DNA of 64,000 nt from Dankookia rubra (GTDB lineage Bacteria > Pseudomonadota > Alphaproteobacteria > Acetobacterales > Acetobacteraceae), in contig NZ_SMSJ01000024.1 of NCBI RefSeq assembly GCF_004355005.1, positions 1 to 64,000 on the forward strand, in the 5' to 3' direction. Below the pieces are notes generated by a model, which searched no databases, had not been told where the DNA came from, and worked only from the letters and a program-made list of their open reading frames with translations. Below are positions 9,911 to 18,996 of the stretch, one piece after another. The first letter of the stretch is position 1, and each line of letters begins with the position of its first letter. A program made the translations under genes and the position numbers.

Positions 9911-10314
9911 CGGATAGAAGCCTGCCGATCAATGCGGGTTGCGACACCATAGGGCTGCCGCGCCGGCTGAGAAAGACCTGCTATCCCCCTACCCATCGCG
10001 CCCTGACCATGGCCCCGACATACCTCTACGAGACCACCGGCACAGACGAGGCCAAGGATCCGGTTGCGATCCGCATGCCCACTGGCGGCGGCTGCAGTCC
10101 TGTTCTGCCTCAGGCTTATTCGATCCCCGTGCCAAGGCTGCGTTATAAAGCCCCTCTTGCCTCATCAGGAACCCTACACTTTTCCGCAGCAAGTCCAGTC
10201 GAGCCTTCCTATTGATCCGCGACTTCAGTTGCATCCAATCACGTCGCCACCTTTACCGCTACTCCAGTGCCACTAGGGCCTAGTCTAGTAGCACAGGCGG
10301 AAGGCTGGGGTATC
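9911..10314. other. non-coding or decayed stretch between nuclease pair and IS5
   Basis: I see no convincing gene here. Short frames on both strands lack recognisable motifs. The far end grades into a decayed antitoxin-like frame (10315-10446). The promoter of the RusA-like pair must lie close to 9911 on the minus strand. Confidence 0.5.
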
Positions 10315-10446
10315 GAGGCCGACGTGCTGGCATTCCACAAGGCGCAAGGCCCTGGCTACCTTACCCGCATGAACCGAGACCTGCGGGCGGCAATGCTTCA
10401 GAACCTGCAGCGCCGTATACTGCCAAAGGGGAGACAAGTAGGGTGA
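10315..10446 (+). pseudogene. BrnA-type antitoxin, C-terminal remnant
   Basis: The frame reads EADVLAFHKAQGPGYLTRMN, then RDLRAAM, and stops at 10444-10446. The pattern D.DVLA.(F/H)KAQG.GY.TR(I/M)N..LRA.M is the ribbon-helix-helix-like end of BrnA/DUF4415 antitoxins. Sequence upstream stays open (to about 10240) but does not look like the rest of the family and has no toxin gene nearby, so I call it a remnant beside the IS5 insertion. Confidence 0.5.
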
Positions 10447-11228
10447 CAATGTCACCAAGCTGTTGCCTCTAAGGACCCCGTTTGAGAATGTCCGGCCGGC
10501 AGTGCTTTGGGTTCTGGCTCTGCCCAAATGGAAGGGATGTGGACCAAGGAGCACCGGGCGCGGCAGGCGGCGTTTGAGCGTCGGCGGCGCTATCCGACCG
10601 ATCTGACGGACGAGGAATGGGCTTCGGTGCAGCCGCTGCTGCCGCCTACTGCAGGGCGTGGCAGGCCACCGAGCGCGGACATGCGGGAGATGCTCAACGC
10701 AATCCGCTACCTGGCCCGTGCGGGCTGCGGCTGGCGGATGCTGCCGGTGCATTTTGGGCCGTGGCAGACGGTGTACTGGTGGTTCCGGCGCTTCGCCCGG
10801 CGCCTGCTGTTCCAGACCATCCACGACATTGCGCTGATGCTGGACCGCGAGCGACAGGGCCGGGAGGCCAGCCCGAGCGGAGGGGTGCTCGACAGCCAGA
10901 CAGTGAAGGCGCCACACGCGCCTGACGGCGGCGGCTACGACGCCGCCAAGCGGATGAAGGGGCGCAAGCGGCATGTCGCCGTGGACACGGACGGGCGCCT
11001 GCTGATGGTCAACCTGACCCCAGCCGACATCCAGGACGCGGCCGGGGCGGAGCGGATCATCGAGGCGGTGCGCAAACGCTGGCCCTGGCTGAAGCACCTG
11101 TTTGCCGACGGCGCCTATGACCGGGGCAGGCTGATGAGCCAGGCCGCCTACCGCGACTTCGTCATCGAGATCGTCCGCAAGCTGGCTGACCAGAAGGGTT
11201 TCCGGGTCCTGCCCAGACGCTGGGTGGT

Positions 11229-11251
11229 GACCGCCTGTACAATCTTGCCAG
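11229..11251 (+). repeat. left terminal inverted repeat of serine-recombinase element
   Basis: It begins GACCGCCTGTACAATC and pairs base for base with 13207-13229. It sits directly after the GT shared by both flanks. Confidence 0.95.
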
Positions 11252-11367
11252 GCCGGACTTCGAGTGGTCCAAAACGATCCGGCGTAGCGAGCTACGCGAC
11301 CTGGGGTTTGCCGGCGGTAAGGCCGGACTGAATCTGCATCGGGTGCCTTCGACAGGAGGCGCTTCCG

Positions 11368-11571
11368 ATGGAGGAGCGGATGGTCCGATGCAAGGATCGC
11401 CCTCGCCTGATGGTGCGCGAGGCGTTCGAGACGACCCGCGTAGGCCAGCAGTGCCTGATCAACGCCTACGCCCGTCTGTTCCCGATCCGGCGGGCAGGCG
11501 TGGCGTCCGAACCCAAGACCCCGGGACAGGCGGACAGGCTGGTCCGCAGAGGCGGAGGTAAGCATGCCTGA
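11368..11571 (+). CDS. small protein encoded ahead of serine recombinase
   Basis: 67 aa, MEERMVRCKDRPRLMVREAF to GGGKHA, with an AGGAGG-like ribosome site 8 bases before the ATG. It overlaps the recombinase start by 8 bases, so the two are coupled. Positively charged, no Cys pair or membrane segment. I do not recognise a family; a directionality or accessory factor is a reasonable guess from position only. Confidence 0.6.
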   Translation: MEERMVRCKDRPRLMVREAFETTRVGQQCLINAYARLFPIRRAGVASEPKTPGQADRLVRRGGGKHA

Positions 11572-13279
11572 CCGTCATGTCGCCTTCTATGCACGCGTCT
11601 CGACCGAGGGGCAGGCGCGCGACAACACCATTGCCAGCCAGATCACGGCCCTCCGCGAGCGGATTGCCGCCGATGGTAGGCAACTCGAGCCTGATGACGC
11701 CTATGTCGACGAGGGTTACAGCGGCTCTGTCCTTGTTCGTCCGGCGTTGGAACGGCTGCGCGACGCGGCTGCGGCGGGGCGCATCGACCAACTGTATGTC
11801 CTTGCTCCCGACCGGCTGGCCAGGCGCCACGCACACCAGGCTCTGCTGATGGAAGAGTTCCGCCGCGCCGGGATGGAGGTGCTGTTCATGAACCGGCCGA
11901 TTGGCGGCACGGCCGAGGATGATTTGCTGCTGCAGATGCAAGGCGTGATTGCCGAGTATGAGCGGTCCAAGATTCTGGAGCGTAGCCGGCGTGGACGCCG
12001 TCACGCGGCACGTGCGGGTCTGCTGAGCGCTTTCACCACCGCCCCGTTCGGGTATCGCTACGTGCCGAAGGACCAAGGTGGTGGCGTAGCGCGGTTCGAC
12101 GTGGTGCCGGAGGAAGCACGGTTCGTGCGGCTCATCTTCGCCTGGATCGGCCTGGAGCGGTTGAGCCTGCGCGAAGTATGTCGCCGTCTGCAGCAGGCCG
12201 GTGTTCCGAACCGACGCGGCAGCGGCCTTTGGTATGCCTCGACCCTGCACGGCATGCTGAGCAACATGGCCTATATCGGGCGGGCGATGTACGGGCATTC
12301 CCGCTACCTCCCCAGCCGCCCGCGGCTGCGGCCCCTACGGGGCCATCCGCAGCCGCCGAAGCGCCCAGGAATACGGGTCGCCGTGCCCCGCGAGGAGTGG
12401 ATCGAGGTGCCGGTGCCTGCCCTGGTCGACCCAGCGGTATTCGAGGCTGCCCAGATCCAGTTGGCGGAAAACCGCCAACGCAAGCGCGACAGCCTGCGTG
12501 GACCTCGCTGGCTGCTGCAGGGGCTGACGGTCTGCCATCGCTGCGGGTATGCCTACTACGGCAAGACGGCGCCCGTATCGGGCCGTGACCGCAGCAAGGG
12601 CGAGTATCGCCATTATCGCTGCACCGGGACGGACGCTCACCGCTTTGGCGGCACCGCGATCTGCGACAACCACCCCGTTCGCGGCGACCATCTCGAGCAG
12701 GCTGTCTGGGGTCACGTGCGCGCGCTGCTGGAGGCTCCCGACAGGCTGGCCGACGAGTACCAACGACGATTGAAGGAGGCGTACGATGGTCGGGCCAAAT
12801 CCGAGGAACTGGCGCAGATCGTACACCAGATTGCAGCTCTCCAGCGTGGGATCGGCCGGTTGATCGACAGCTATGCAGCCGGCGTGATTGACCGCTCAGA
12901 GTTCGAGCCGCGCGTTGCCGGGCTCAAGACGCGTGTGGCCCAACTTCAGCAACGGCAACAGGACGCGGCCGAGGCGGCAGACGCCGAGCGGGAGTTGATC
13001 CTGGTCACCAGTCAGCTGGAGAACTTCGCCACCAAGGTGCGCGCTGGGCTTGATACCCTCGACTGGCTCGGCACACGGGACATCATACGAACGCTGGTGC
13101 GGCGGATCGAGATTGATGGCGACGACATCGAAGTGGTGTTCCGCGTCCCACCGCCAAGCGGCAGCGCTCCCCCGCCGCCCGGCCCCGCTGGCGGAAACGC
13201 CCCAAACTGGCAAGATTGTACAGGCGGTCGTCGAGCGGACCTTCGGTTGGATGACACGCTGGCGCCGCCTCGTCCGTGA
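11564..13279 (+). CDS. large serine recombinase
   Basis: 571 aa. Resolvase/invertase catalytic domain at residues 1-150 (AFYARVSTEG with nucleophile Ser13; DRLARR; QGVIAEYERSKI), then a recombinase domain (PFGYRYVP, RRLQQAGVPNRRGSGLWYAST), a zinc ribbon near 325 (CHRCGYAYYGK with CTGTDAHR) and a C-terminal coiled coil (about 400-490). Ribosome site GGAGG 6 bases before the ATG. The frame runs through the right inverted repeat and its last 16 codons belong to the host IS5, so the tail depends on the insertion site. Confidence 0.9.
   Translation: MPDRHVAFYARVSTEGQARDNTIASQITALRERIAADGRQLEPDDAYVDEGYSGSVLVRPALERLRDAAAAGRIDQLYVLAPDRLARRHAHQALLMEEFRRAGMEVLFMNRPIGGTAEDDLLLQMQGVIAEYERSKILERSRRGRRHAARAGLLSAFTTAPFGYRYVPKDQGGGVARFDVVPEEARFVRLIFAWIGLERLSLREVCRRLQQAGVPNRRGSGLWYASTLHGMLSNMAYIGRAMYGHSRYLPSRPRLRPLRGHPQPPKRPGIRVAVPREEWIEVPVPALVDPAVFEAAQIQLAENRQRKRDSLRGPRWLLQGLTVCHRCGYAYYGKTAPVSGRDRSKGEYRHYRCTGTDAHRFGGTAICDNHPVRGDHLEQAVWGHVRALLEAPDRLADEYQRRLKEAYDGRAKSEELAQIVHQIAALQRGIGRLIDSYAAGVIDRSEFEPRVAGLKTRVAQLQQRQQDAAEAADAERELILVTSQLENFATKVRAGLDTLDWLGTRDIIRTLVRRIEIDGDDIEVVFRVPPPSGSAPPPPGPAGGNAPNWQDCTGGRRADLRLDDTLAPPRP
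13207..13229 (-). repeat. right terminal inverted repeat of serine-recombinase element
   Basis: Exact reverse complement of 11229-11251. It is translated as part of the recombinase tail (WQDCTGG). Confidence 0.95.
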
Positions 13280-13386
13280 CTACGAGCGCCGCTGCGACGT
13301 CAGCGAAGCCATGATCCGCGTCAGCCTCGGCGCGCTCCTGCTCCGCCGTGTCGCCCACCCGTAGCCATTCTCAAACGGGGTCTAAG

Positions 13387-13717
13387 ATCTTGGGGTGTGG
13401 CTGGCGGCACGCATCAGATTCACAGCTATGGACAGCTCGACCGGCAGAGATGCCTGTCTGCTGGTCGAGTAGCAGCAACGGGGGTACGCCCGGTGCCACC
13501 GCAGCAGCGATTTCGCTGAGTGCACGGTCATAACCACCGTACGGCAATGCGACCAGTCGGCCGCCCAGAGCTCCATCACCCAATGATCGGTCCGGCGGTT
13601 GCCGCGGCCCGCCGGACCAGACCTCGGTCCGAGTCAGGAGATCGGGGCATCTCCAGGGTACTCCCCCCTCGGTCAGAGGCTTCATCACGGTGGCGAGGTC
13701 AGATACCCTTGGGCGTG
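13387..13717. other. stretch between IS5 and LysR gene, no clear gene
   Basis: No convincing coding region. A minus-strand frame contains LVALPYGGYDRALSEIAAAV but I cannot place it; it may be the end of a gene destroyed by the IS5 insertion. The promoter of the LysR gene should lie in the last 100 bases. Confidence 0.4.
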
Positions 13718-14632
13718 ATGAGAATGACACTGGACCAGCTCCGCGTCTTCGTGGCTGTGGCGGAGCGGCAGCACGTGACCCGTGCGGCGGAGGCTTTGAG
13801 CATGGCGCAATCGGCAGCAAGCGCTGCGGTCGTGGCTCTGGAAACCAGATATGGCATTCGCCTTTTCAACCGGGTTGGCCGCGGTATCGAGCTGACGGAA
13901 GCCGGGCGTCGTTTCCTGATGGAGGCACGGGCAGTGCTGGTCCGCGCTGAGGCTGCAGAGCTGATGCTTGCCGAACTGAGTGGCTTGGTAAGTGGCACAC
14001 TGTCGGTATGGGCCAGCCAGACCATCGCCAGCTATTGGCTGCCGCGCCACTTGGTGGCGTTCCACCGGGCACATCCCGGTATCGAGATCCGGTTGACCAT
14101 CGGCAACACCGCACAGGTCGCCGCTGCGGTACATGAGGGCTTGGCGGAGATCGGCTTCGTCGAGGGCGCAGTGGAGGACGGCCTGCTCAGCAGCACGACT
14201 GTCGCCACCGATCAGCTCGTACTTGTGGTGGCGGCGGACCACCTTTGGGCGGCCAAAGCCGAACTGACCTTGAGGGACGCCGCCGAACAGGGGGAATGGG
14301 TCCTGCGCGAGCCTGGCTCCGGTACCCGTTCGGCCTTCGAAGCAGCCCTGGCCGCGGCAGGGATACCGCTCAGCCGCTTGCGGATCACATTGGAGCTGCC
14401 CTCGAACGAAGCGGTGCGAGCCGCGGTCGAGAGCGGCATGGGTGCCACCGTGATCTCTGCCTCCGTCGCCGTGTCAAGCCTGGAGGCCGGGCTGCTGCAC
14501 AGGGTCGCGCTTGCTTTGCCCGAACGCGAGTTTCACGTGTTGCGTCACCGCGAACGGCACCCCAGTGGGGCCGCCGAGGCGTTGCTTTCGCTCATTGCCG
14601 CTACCACGCCCCGATCCGGCCCGGCCGGCTGA
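13718..14632 (+). CDS. LysR-family regulator, probably of sulfite export
   Basis: 304 aa from ATG 13718 (MRMTLDQLRVFVAVAERQHV). N-terminal winged helix-turn-helix at residues 3-62 (TRAAEALSMAQSAASAAVVAL) and a LysR substrate-binding domain in the rest (SGTLSVWASQTIASYWLP, SNEAVRAAVESGMGATVIS). It lies tail to tail with the YeiH-type exporter gene, 3 bases between stops. CbbR/CysB-like LysR proteins often sit by YeiH genes, so control of sulfite or sulfonate functions is a fair inference. Confidence 0.85.
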   Translation: MRMTLDQLRVFVAVAERQHVTRAAEALSMAQSAASAAVVALETRYGIRLFNRVGRGIELTEAGRRFLMEARAVLVRAEAAELMLAELSGLVSGTLSVWASQTIASYWLPRHLVAFHRAHPGIEIRLTIGNTAQVAAAVHEGLAEIGFVEGAVEDGLLSSTTVATDQLVLVVAADHLWAAKAELTLRDAAEQGEWVLREPGSGTRSAFEAALAAAGIPLSRLRITLELPSNEAVRAAVESGMGATVISASVAVSSLEAGLLHRVALALPEREFHVLRHRERHPSGAAEALLSLIAATTPRSGPAG

Positions 14633-14635
14633 TGA

Positions 14636-15739
14636 TTAGGTGATCCTGAGCAGCCAGATCATCCCCAAGCCAACGGCGCCAAGTGCCAGCAGCGAGAGGC
14701 TTACCGCGGCAGTCACACGCCCGCCAGCCCGGGCCACCACCCGCACATCCACGCCGAGACCCAACGCGGCCATCGAAACCACGGTCAGTGCGGTAGCTAG
14801 AGTGGCAATCGGTGGGAGCGCCACCTGCGGCACCAGGCCTAGCGAACGCAGCGTGGCCAGCGCCAGGAAGCCCAGGATGAACCAGGGGACCAGCCGGTGC
14901 AGGGGCGGACGACCGAGTGCCGGGTGATCCCCCGCGCTGACTTGCGGCGCCACCTGGTCGGTTTCCTCGCGCAGCCGGGCTGTCAGCAGCGACAACACAA
15001 GGACCACCGGACCGAGCATCAGCACGCGCACCAGCTTGACCAGCGTGCCGATCTGAATGGCCAGAGCACCGGCGGGCGCGGTTGCTGCCAGCACTTGCGG
15101 CACGGCATAAACGGTGAGGCCAGCCATTACGCCAAACTGAATGCCGGACAAGCCAAGTGCCGTCGCCAGCAGAGGCAGCCCAAGCACGACGAGCACGCCC
15201 AGGACTGCCGTGAAAGCGATGGAGGAAGCGACGTCGTCGCCATCGGCGCCAATCACGGGCGCGACGGCGGCAATCGCGGAGTTGCCACAGATGGCGTTTC
15301 CGCAAGCGACCAGGATGGCCATGCGTCGCGGCAACCCGAGCAGCCGGCCGATGCCGTAGCCGCCGCAAACTGCAGCGACCACGAGCGCGACGATGCCGAG
15401 CAGCAAAGCCGGCCCCACCATCAGGATGGTGGCGGCGCTGACCGAAGCACCCAGCAACACCACGGCGATCTCGAGCAGCGTCTTGGCGCCAAACTCAATG
15501 CCGGGCCGCCAGCGGGCATTCGGGGTCCAGGCGGTGCGCACCACCGCACCAAGCAGGATGGCGAGCACCAGCGCCTCCAGCCAGGCGCGGCCGAACAGCG
15601 CTGTTTCGGCATGCTCCAGGCCGATGGCGACGAGGGTTACCCCGACACAAAGCAGGAGGCCAGGCAGCAAGCGAACGAGGCCGATCCTTAGTATCGCAGC
15701 GGTCGGCGTGACAGGCAGGTTCGAGGGCAAGGCGGGCAT
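14636..15739 (-). CDS. YeiH-family putative sulfate/sulfite exporter
   Basis: 367 aa, about ten hydrophobic segments, with the family blocks LGAVVRTAW, FGAKTLLEIAVVLLGASVS, CGNAICGNSAIAAVAPVI and LGVDVR near the C-terminus. YeiH (UPF0324) proteins are inner-membrane carriers associated with sulfite/sulfate export during sulfonate breakdown or sulfite stress. It lies 150 bases downstream of the sulfite dehydrogenase genes on the same strand, which supports export of the sulfate they make. Confidence 0.85.
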   Translation of the reverse strand: MPALPSNLPVTPTAAILRIGLVRLLPGLLLCVGVTLVAIGLEHAETALFGRAWLEALVLAILLGAVVRTAWTPNARWRPGIEFGAKTLLEIAVVLLGASVSAATILMVGPALLLGIVALVVAAVCGGYGIGRLLGLPRRMAILVACGNAICGNSAIAAVAPVIGADGDDVASSIAFTAVLGVLVVLGLPLLATALGLSGIQFGVMAGLTVYAVPQVLAATAPAGALAIQIGTLVKLVRVLMLGPVVLVLSLLTARLREETDQVAPQVSAGDHPALGRPPLHRLVPWFILGFLALATLRSLGLVPQVALPPIATLATALTVVSMAALGLGVDVRVVARAGGRVTAAVSLSLLALGAVGLGMIWLLRIT

Positions 15740-15889
15740 GGCAGGCTCCCTGAGATAGGAGCAAGCTGGGCTTTGACGAATGATCGTTCCAACGCTGGAT
15801 TCCGATCAATCCAAATCGCCTCGCTGATCGATCGCACCCTCGACCTGTCTGTCCGACACAAGACGTGTCAGTGCCGCCTCTGACGGCCG

Positions 15890-16201
15890 CTACCGTCCAT
15901 AGGCGGCGACCAGATAGCTCACGATCGCCTTCATATCCGCTTCCTCGACCGGCGCACCGTAGACGTGGCGCATCTTATTCACTTCGGCCGTCCAAAACGC
16001 GCCTGGGTCCCGCAGATTGCGGGGCTGGGTGGAGATGTAGTCAGCGGAGTGGCAGGCGACGCAATTGGCTTGCGCAACATCGAGGCCCGGCCCGGGCGCA
16101 AGTTCCGCCGTCTCTTCTGGCAACTCGTACTGGATCGGCTTTGCGGTTGCCGCCACGGCCAGTCCGGCAGTCAGCGTCACCGCGAGTATAAGTACGCGCA
16201 T
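15890..16201 (-). CDS. sorB: sulfite dehydrogenase cytochrome c subunit SorB
   Basis: 103 aa from ATG 16201, chosen for the GAGAGG ribosome site 7 bases before. Signal peptide MRVLILAVTLTAGLAVAATA directs it to the periplasm. One haem c site CVACH, distal Met in EVNKMRHVYG or near EADMKAIVSYL. It accepts electrons from SorA. It begins 11 bases after sorA, the usual sorAB layout. Confidence 0.85.
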   Translation of the reverse strand: MRVLILAVTLTAGLAVAATAKPIQYELPEETAELAPGPGLDVAQANCVACHSADYISTQPRNLRDPGAFWTAEVNKMRHVYGAPVEEADMKAIVSYLVAAYGR

Positions 16202-16212
16202 GTGCATCCCTC

Positions 16213-17430
16213 TCACGCCACGGTCACAGAGACAGTCTCGATCACGTTGCGCATGTATCCCGGCGGATTCCACTGCGCGTCCATCGGCTGGGTGCTGCCA
16301 TCCTTGCCGGTGGCGCGCGACATCAGGCGATGCGCACCGGCCGGCAGGCGCAGGCTGGCCTCGAAGCCGCGGAAGGAATACTTGCCGAGATCCTCGCTGA
16401 GGCGCGCATCTATCCAGCTCTTGCCGCCATCAGCCGAGATCTCGACCCGGGCAATGCCCGACCCGCCGTCAAAGGCGATGCCCTTGACAGTCAAGTCTTG
16501 ACCGGCCGCGAGATGCCCTGCTTCCACCGGAGCGGTAATGAAGCTGCGGACGTTGTAACGCCCGATCGGCCGAGTCTTCGGCGCGGCTGTGCCGGCCGGC
16601 ACACAAGCGCAGTCATTGTCCGGGATGCGGTAGGCCGAGGTCATCCAGAAGCTGTCGGAGGGCTTGTCGAGCACCGTGATCTCATGAAGGTGCTTGACCC
16701 AATAGGTCCCGTAGGTGCCCGGAACCACCAGACGCAGCGGGTAGCCGTTCAGCATCGGCAGGTCCTCGCCGTTCATTGCCCAGGCCAGCATCACCTCACC
16801 GTCGAGCGCATGGTCGAGGTCGAGTGCCTTGGTAAAGTCTGGCGTGTCGGGTGCCGGCGGCTCGTCCAGGCCATTGAAGCTGACCTGTACCGCGCCGGCG
16901 GCGATGCCGGCACGGTCGAGCACCGACTTCAAGGTGACGCCGCGCCAGCGCGCATTGCCCATTAACCCATGCGCCGCCTGCCCGCCGGCAACCCGTGGCT
17001 CGGAAAAGCCGCGGCTGTTGCCGGAGCACTGATTCACGGCGACGATCTCGGTCGCGGGCATCGCTTTCAGTTCGACCAACGACAACGAGAGCGGCTTCTG
17101 CACTCGGCCCTGCACCGAGAGTCGGAAGGTCTCAGGGTCGAGATCCTGCGGCGGCGCATTGCCCGAGAGGTGGTAGCGCACGAAGAAGGCGTCGTTGGGG
17201 GTGATGAGACCTTCAGCATAAACCGCGAAGGGCGTCTCCAACTGCGGTGGCCGAGTGGTGAGGCGAATCAGCGGGCGCTTCTGCGGATAGGTCACCAAGG
17301 GCCGCTCACCATTGCCGAAAGGCAACATGACCGTTTCCGCCCGGCTCGCCGTGGCAATGCCCAACCCAAGCACGGCACCGGCACGCAACGCACCGCGCCG
17401 GTTCATCAGAAACCTATCCGTCCCGATCAT
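16213..17430 (-). CDS. sorA: sulfite dehydrogenase molybdenum subunit SorA
   Basis: 405 aa from ATG 17430 (GGGAGG 6 bases before). Periplasmic sulfite:cytochrome c oxidoreductase. It has a Tat-type leader (MNRRGALRAGAVLGLG), an oxidoreductase molybdopterin domain with the Mo-binding Cys in VNQCSGNSRG and GVTLKSVLDRAG, GYPLRLVVPGTYGTYWVKHL, and a C-terminal Mo-co dimerisation domain (VKGIAFDGGSGIARVEIS). It oxidises sulfite to sulfate and passes electrons to SorB. SoxC is a close relative, but no other sox gene is near. Confidence 0.88.
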   Translation of the reverse strand: MIGTDRFLMNRRGALRAGAVLGLGIATASRAETVMLPFGNGERPLVTYPQKRPLIRLTTRPPQLETPFAVYAEGLITPNDAFFVRYHLSGNAPPQDLDPETFRLSVQGRVQKPLSLSLVELKAMPATEIVAVNQCSGNSRGFSEPRVAGGQAAHGLMGNARWRGVTLKSVLDRAGIAAGAVQVSFNGLDEPPAPDTPDFTKALDLDHALDGEVMLAWAMNGEDLPMLNGYPLRLVVPGTYGTYWVKHLHEITVLDKPSDSFWMTSAYRIPDNDCACVPAGTAAPKTRPIGRYNVRSFITAPVEAGHLAAGQDLTVKGIAFDGGSGIARVEISADGGKSWIDARLSEDLGKYSFRGFEASLRLPAGAHRLMSRATGKDGSTQPMDAQWNPPGYMRNVIETVSVTVA

Positions 17431-17537
17431 GCAGTCCTCCCTTTGAGCGCACTGGTCGATGCGAGGCCCGACCGTTGGCGCGGTTTCCTGTTCAGCGTCC
17501 GATGGGTGCCAGTGTTCCGCACGGAACCGTAGTCGGG

Positions 17538-18389
17538 TCACAGGCTTGGGCTCGGTGTACCGCGTTGGGTAACCTGGCGATGCACCGCTTCAGCCACACT
17601 CAGCAAAACAGGGCGATCGAGGCCTTCCGCCGACACCGCGTAGCCGAACCCACGGTCGACCCACCAGAACGCGGTGACCCCCTGCGCCGGATCATCGGAG
17701 AAGCGAAACTCCGTTCCGGTCGGGCCGGCGTGGTCGGCGCGCAGATAGACGGTAAGGCGCAAGCGACGGGCATCCTCGTACATGAGTTGCGCAGCCGGGT
17801 CGCCGCCGGCGCCCGCAAGCAGCCTGCCGCCGATCAGCCGGTATCCCAGCGGTAGCAGGTCGGGCGCAGCCAGTGGACGCCCAAGCCGGTTCGACAGCCA
17901 GGTTACAAGTTGCGCTTCCTGTGCCGCAGCCACCTCCACCGGGCGGCCGAGATCGGCCGCGAAGACCCGGTGGGCTGCGATGGCCTCCGCCACCATCGGC
18001 CGTGTCGCCATCGCGGTGGCAGTCGGTGCACGGTCCCGCGTGGCGTCGGACAGGGTAGCATGACCTACCCACCCCATTGCTCCCCCTGCCACTAGCCAGA
18101 CGCAGACGGACGCGACTCGACGCATTCCCTGCCAACGCGCGACCCGCCGTGCCGCGACCAAATTGGCAACCCGCAACCGCGCCGGCACCGGCTCATCGTG
18201 CTTCAGCTGCAAGACGGCACGCAGCTTCTCCTGCTGAGAAGCCATGCTGCGGAGCCGAGCGGCCACTTCGGGGTTCATGGCGAACCAAGCCTCGACCGCA
18301 TCGCGCCGGGACGATGACAGACGACCATCAATCCAGGCCTGGAGGTCATCCTCGCCGACTGGAACCTCAGAGCTGCTGGCGGCCGTCAC
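17538..18389 (-). CDS. anti-sigma factor, membrane-anchored
   Basis: 283 aa. The N-terminal 80 residues (DDLQAWIDGRLSSSRRDAVE, MNPEVAARL) resemble the cytoplasmic sigma-binding region of ChrR/RskA-like anti-sigma factors. One membrane helix (VASVCVWLVAGGAMGWVGHA) lies near residue 110, followed by a periplasmic domain of about 150 residues. Its start overlaps the sigma-factor stop by 4 bases. Probably holds the ECF sigma inactive until a periplasmic signal, plausibly sulfite or metal stress, releases it. Confidence 0.82.
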   Translation of the reverse strand: MTAASSSEVPVGEDDLQAWIDGRLSSSRRDAVEAWFAMNPEVAARLRSMASQQEKLRAVLQLKHDEPVPARLRVANLVAARRVARWQGMRRVASVCVWLVAGGAMGWVGHATLSDATRDRAPTATAMATRPMVAEAIAAHRVFAADLGRPVEVAAAQEAQLVTWLSNRLGRPLAAPDLLPLGYRLIGGRLLAGAGGDPAAQLMYEDARRLRLTVYLRADHAGPTGTEFRFSDDPAQGVTAFWWVDRGFGYAVSAEGLDRPVLLSVAEAVHRQVTQRGTPSPSL

Positions 18390-18946
18390 TTCACCCTCCT
18401 GAGCGCCTGTTGGGCGCCAGCCTTGACCACCTCGCCGTCCAGCAGACGGCGCAAGCGCTCCCGTCCGCGGGAAAGACGCGACATCACAGTGCCGATTGGT
18501 ACACCGGTCAGACGTGCCGTCTCCTCATAGGAAAGATCCTCGATGCCCACGAGGAGGATCACTGCCCGCTGGTCCTCCGGCAGTGCCTCGAGCGCGGTGA
18601 GGGCATCCTGCCAGACCAGTCGGCCTTCGGCGGCGAGAGTCGCCGTCGGGTCGGCCCGCATAAGCGCCGCCGCGCCATCATCGTCCAACGAACGGTCCAT
18701 GCCGCCGCGGGCAGAGCGACGCCGGTTGCTGAGGAACAGATTGTGCAGGATAGCGAAGAGCCAGGCCTTGAGGTTGCCATCGTGGTGACGCAGGTGCCAG
18801 CCGGCTATCGCCCGTTCCAGGCAATCCTGCACCAGATCATCGGCGACGGTGCCGTCACGCAGTAACGCCCAGGCGAAGCGTCGCAGGGCGGGAATATGCG
18901 GCTCGATCAGCGCCGCCATCTCTCCCTCCCGGCTACGCATTCCCAT
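18386..18946 (-). CDS. ECF-type RNA polymerase sigma factor
   Basis: 186 aa with region 2 (FAWALLRDGTVADDLVQDCLERAI, LKAWLFAILHNLFLSNRRR) and region 4 (LPEDQRAVILLVGIEDLSYEETARLTGVPIGTVMSRLSRGRERLRR). No region 1 or 3. Two starts are possible, 18946 or the Met of MAALIEPHIPAL which has a GGAGG just upstream. It pairs with the overlapping anti-sigma gene and lies between the beta-propeller and sorAB genes, so autoregulation of this cluster is likely. Confidence 0.9.
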   Translation of the reverse strand: MGMRSREGEMAALIEPHIPALRRFAWALLRDGTVADDLVQDCLERAIAGWHLRHHDGNLKAWLFAILHNLFLSNRRRSARGGMDRSLDDDGAAALMRADPTATLAAEGRLVWQDALTALEALPEDQRAVILLVGIEDLSYEETARLTGVPIGTVMSRLSRGRERLRRLLDGEVVKAGAQQALRRVK

Positions 18947-18996
18947 CCACCGTCATCCCTTTACTCTCAGAGTAGGATCGTCGATCCCAAGCGGTG

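Larger units (their letters stand above)
11229..13229 (+). mobile_element. 2.0-kb serine-recombinase element with 23-bp perfect inverted ends
   Basis: Positions 11229-11251 and 13207-13229 are exact inverted repeats containing the palindrome TGTACA. The element is flanked by GT on both sides (11227-11228 and 13230-13231), so it made a 2-bp duplication or used a GT crossover dinucleotide in the IS5 transposase gene. It encodes a small protein and a large serine recombinase and nothing else, so it is IS-like. Serine recombinases normally use unlike att sites, so long perfect terminal repeats are notable. Confidence 0.85.
10528..13364 (+). pseudogene. IS5-family transposase, split by insertion
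   Basis: Part one (10528-11228) reads from MEGMWTKEHRARQAAFERRR through YPTDLTDEEWASVQPLLPP, GVLDSQTVKAP, KGRKRHVAVDTDGRLL and FADGAYD to PRRWVV. Part two (13232-13364) gives ERTFGWMTRWRRLVRDYERR and ends RRVAHP. Joined they encode 277 aa with the DDE order of IS5 transposases (D in LDSQ, D in FADGAYD, E in VERTFGW). The insertion falls just before the catalytic Glu, so the protein is inactive as it stands but would be restored by precise excision. Confidence 0.9.
10474..13382 (+). mobile_element. IS5-family element interrupted by a serine-recombinase element
   Basis: The ends carry a perfect 17-bp inverted repeat, GACCCCGTTTGAGAATG at 10474-10490 and its complement at 13366-13382. A direct TAAG at 10470-10473 and 13383-13386 is the target duplication. 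Removing the inner element (11229-13229 plus one GT) leaves a 906-bp IS with a single transposase gene, normal for IS5 relatives. Confidence 0.88.
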
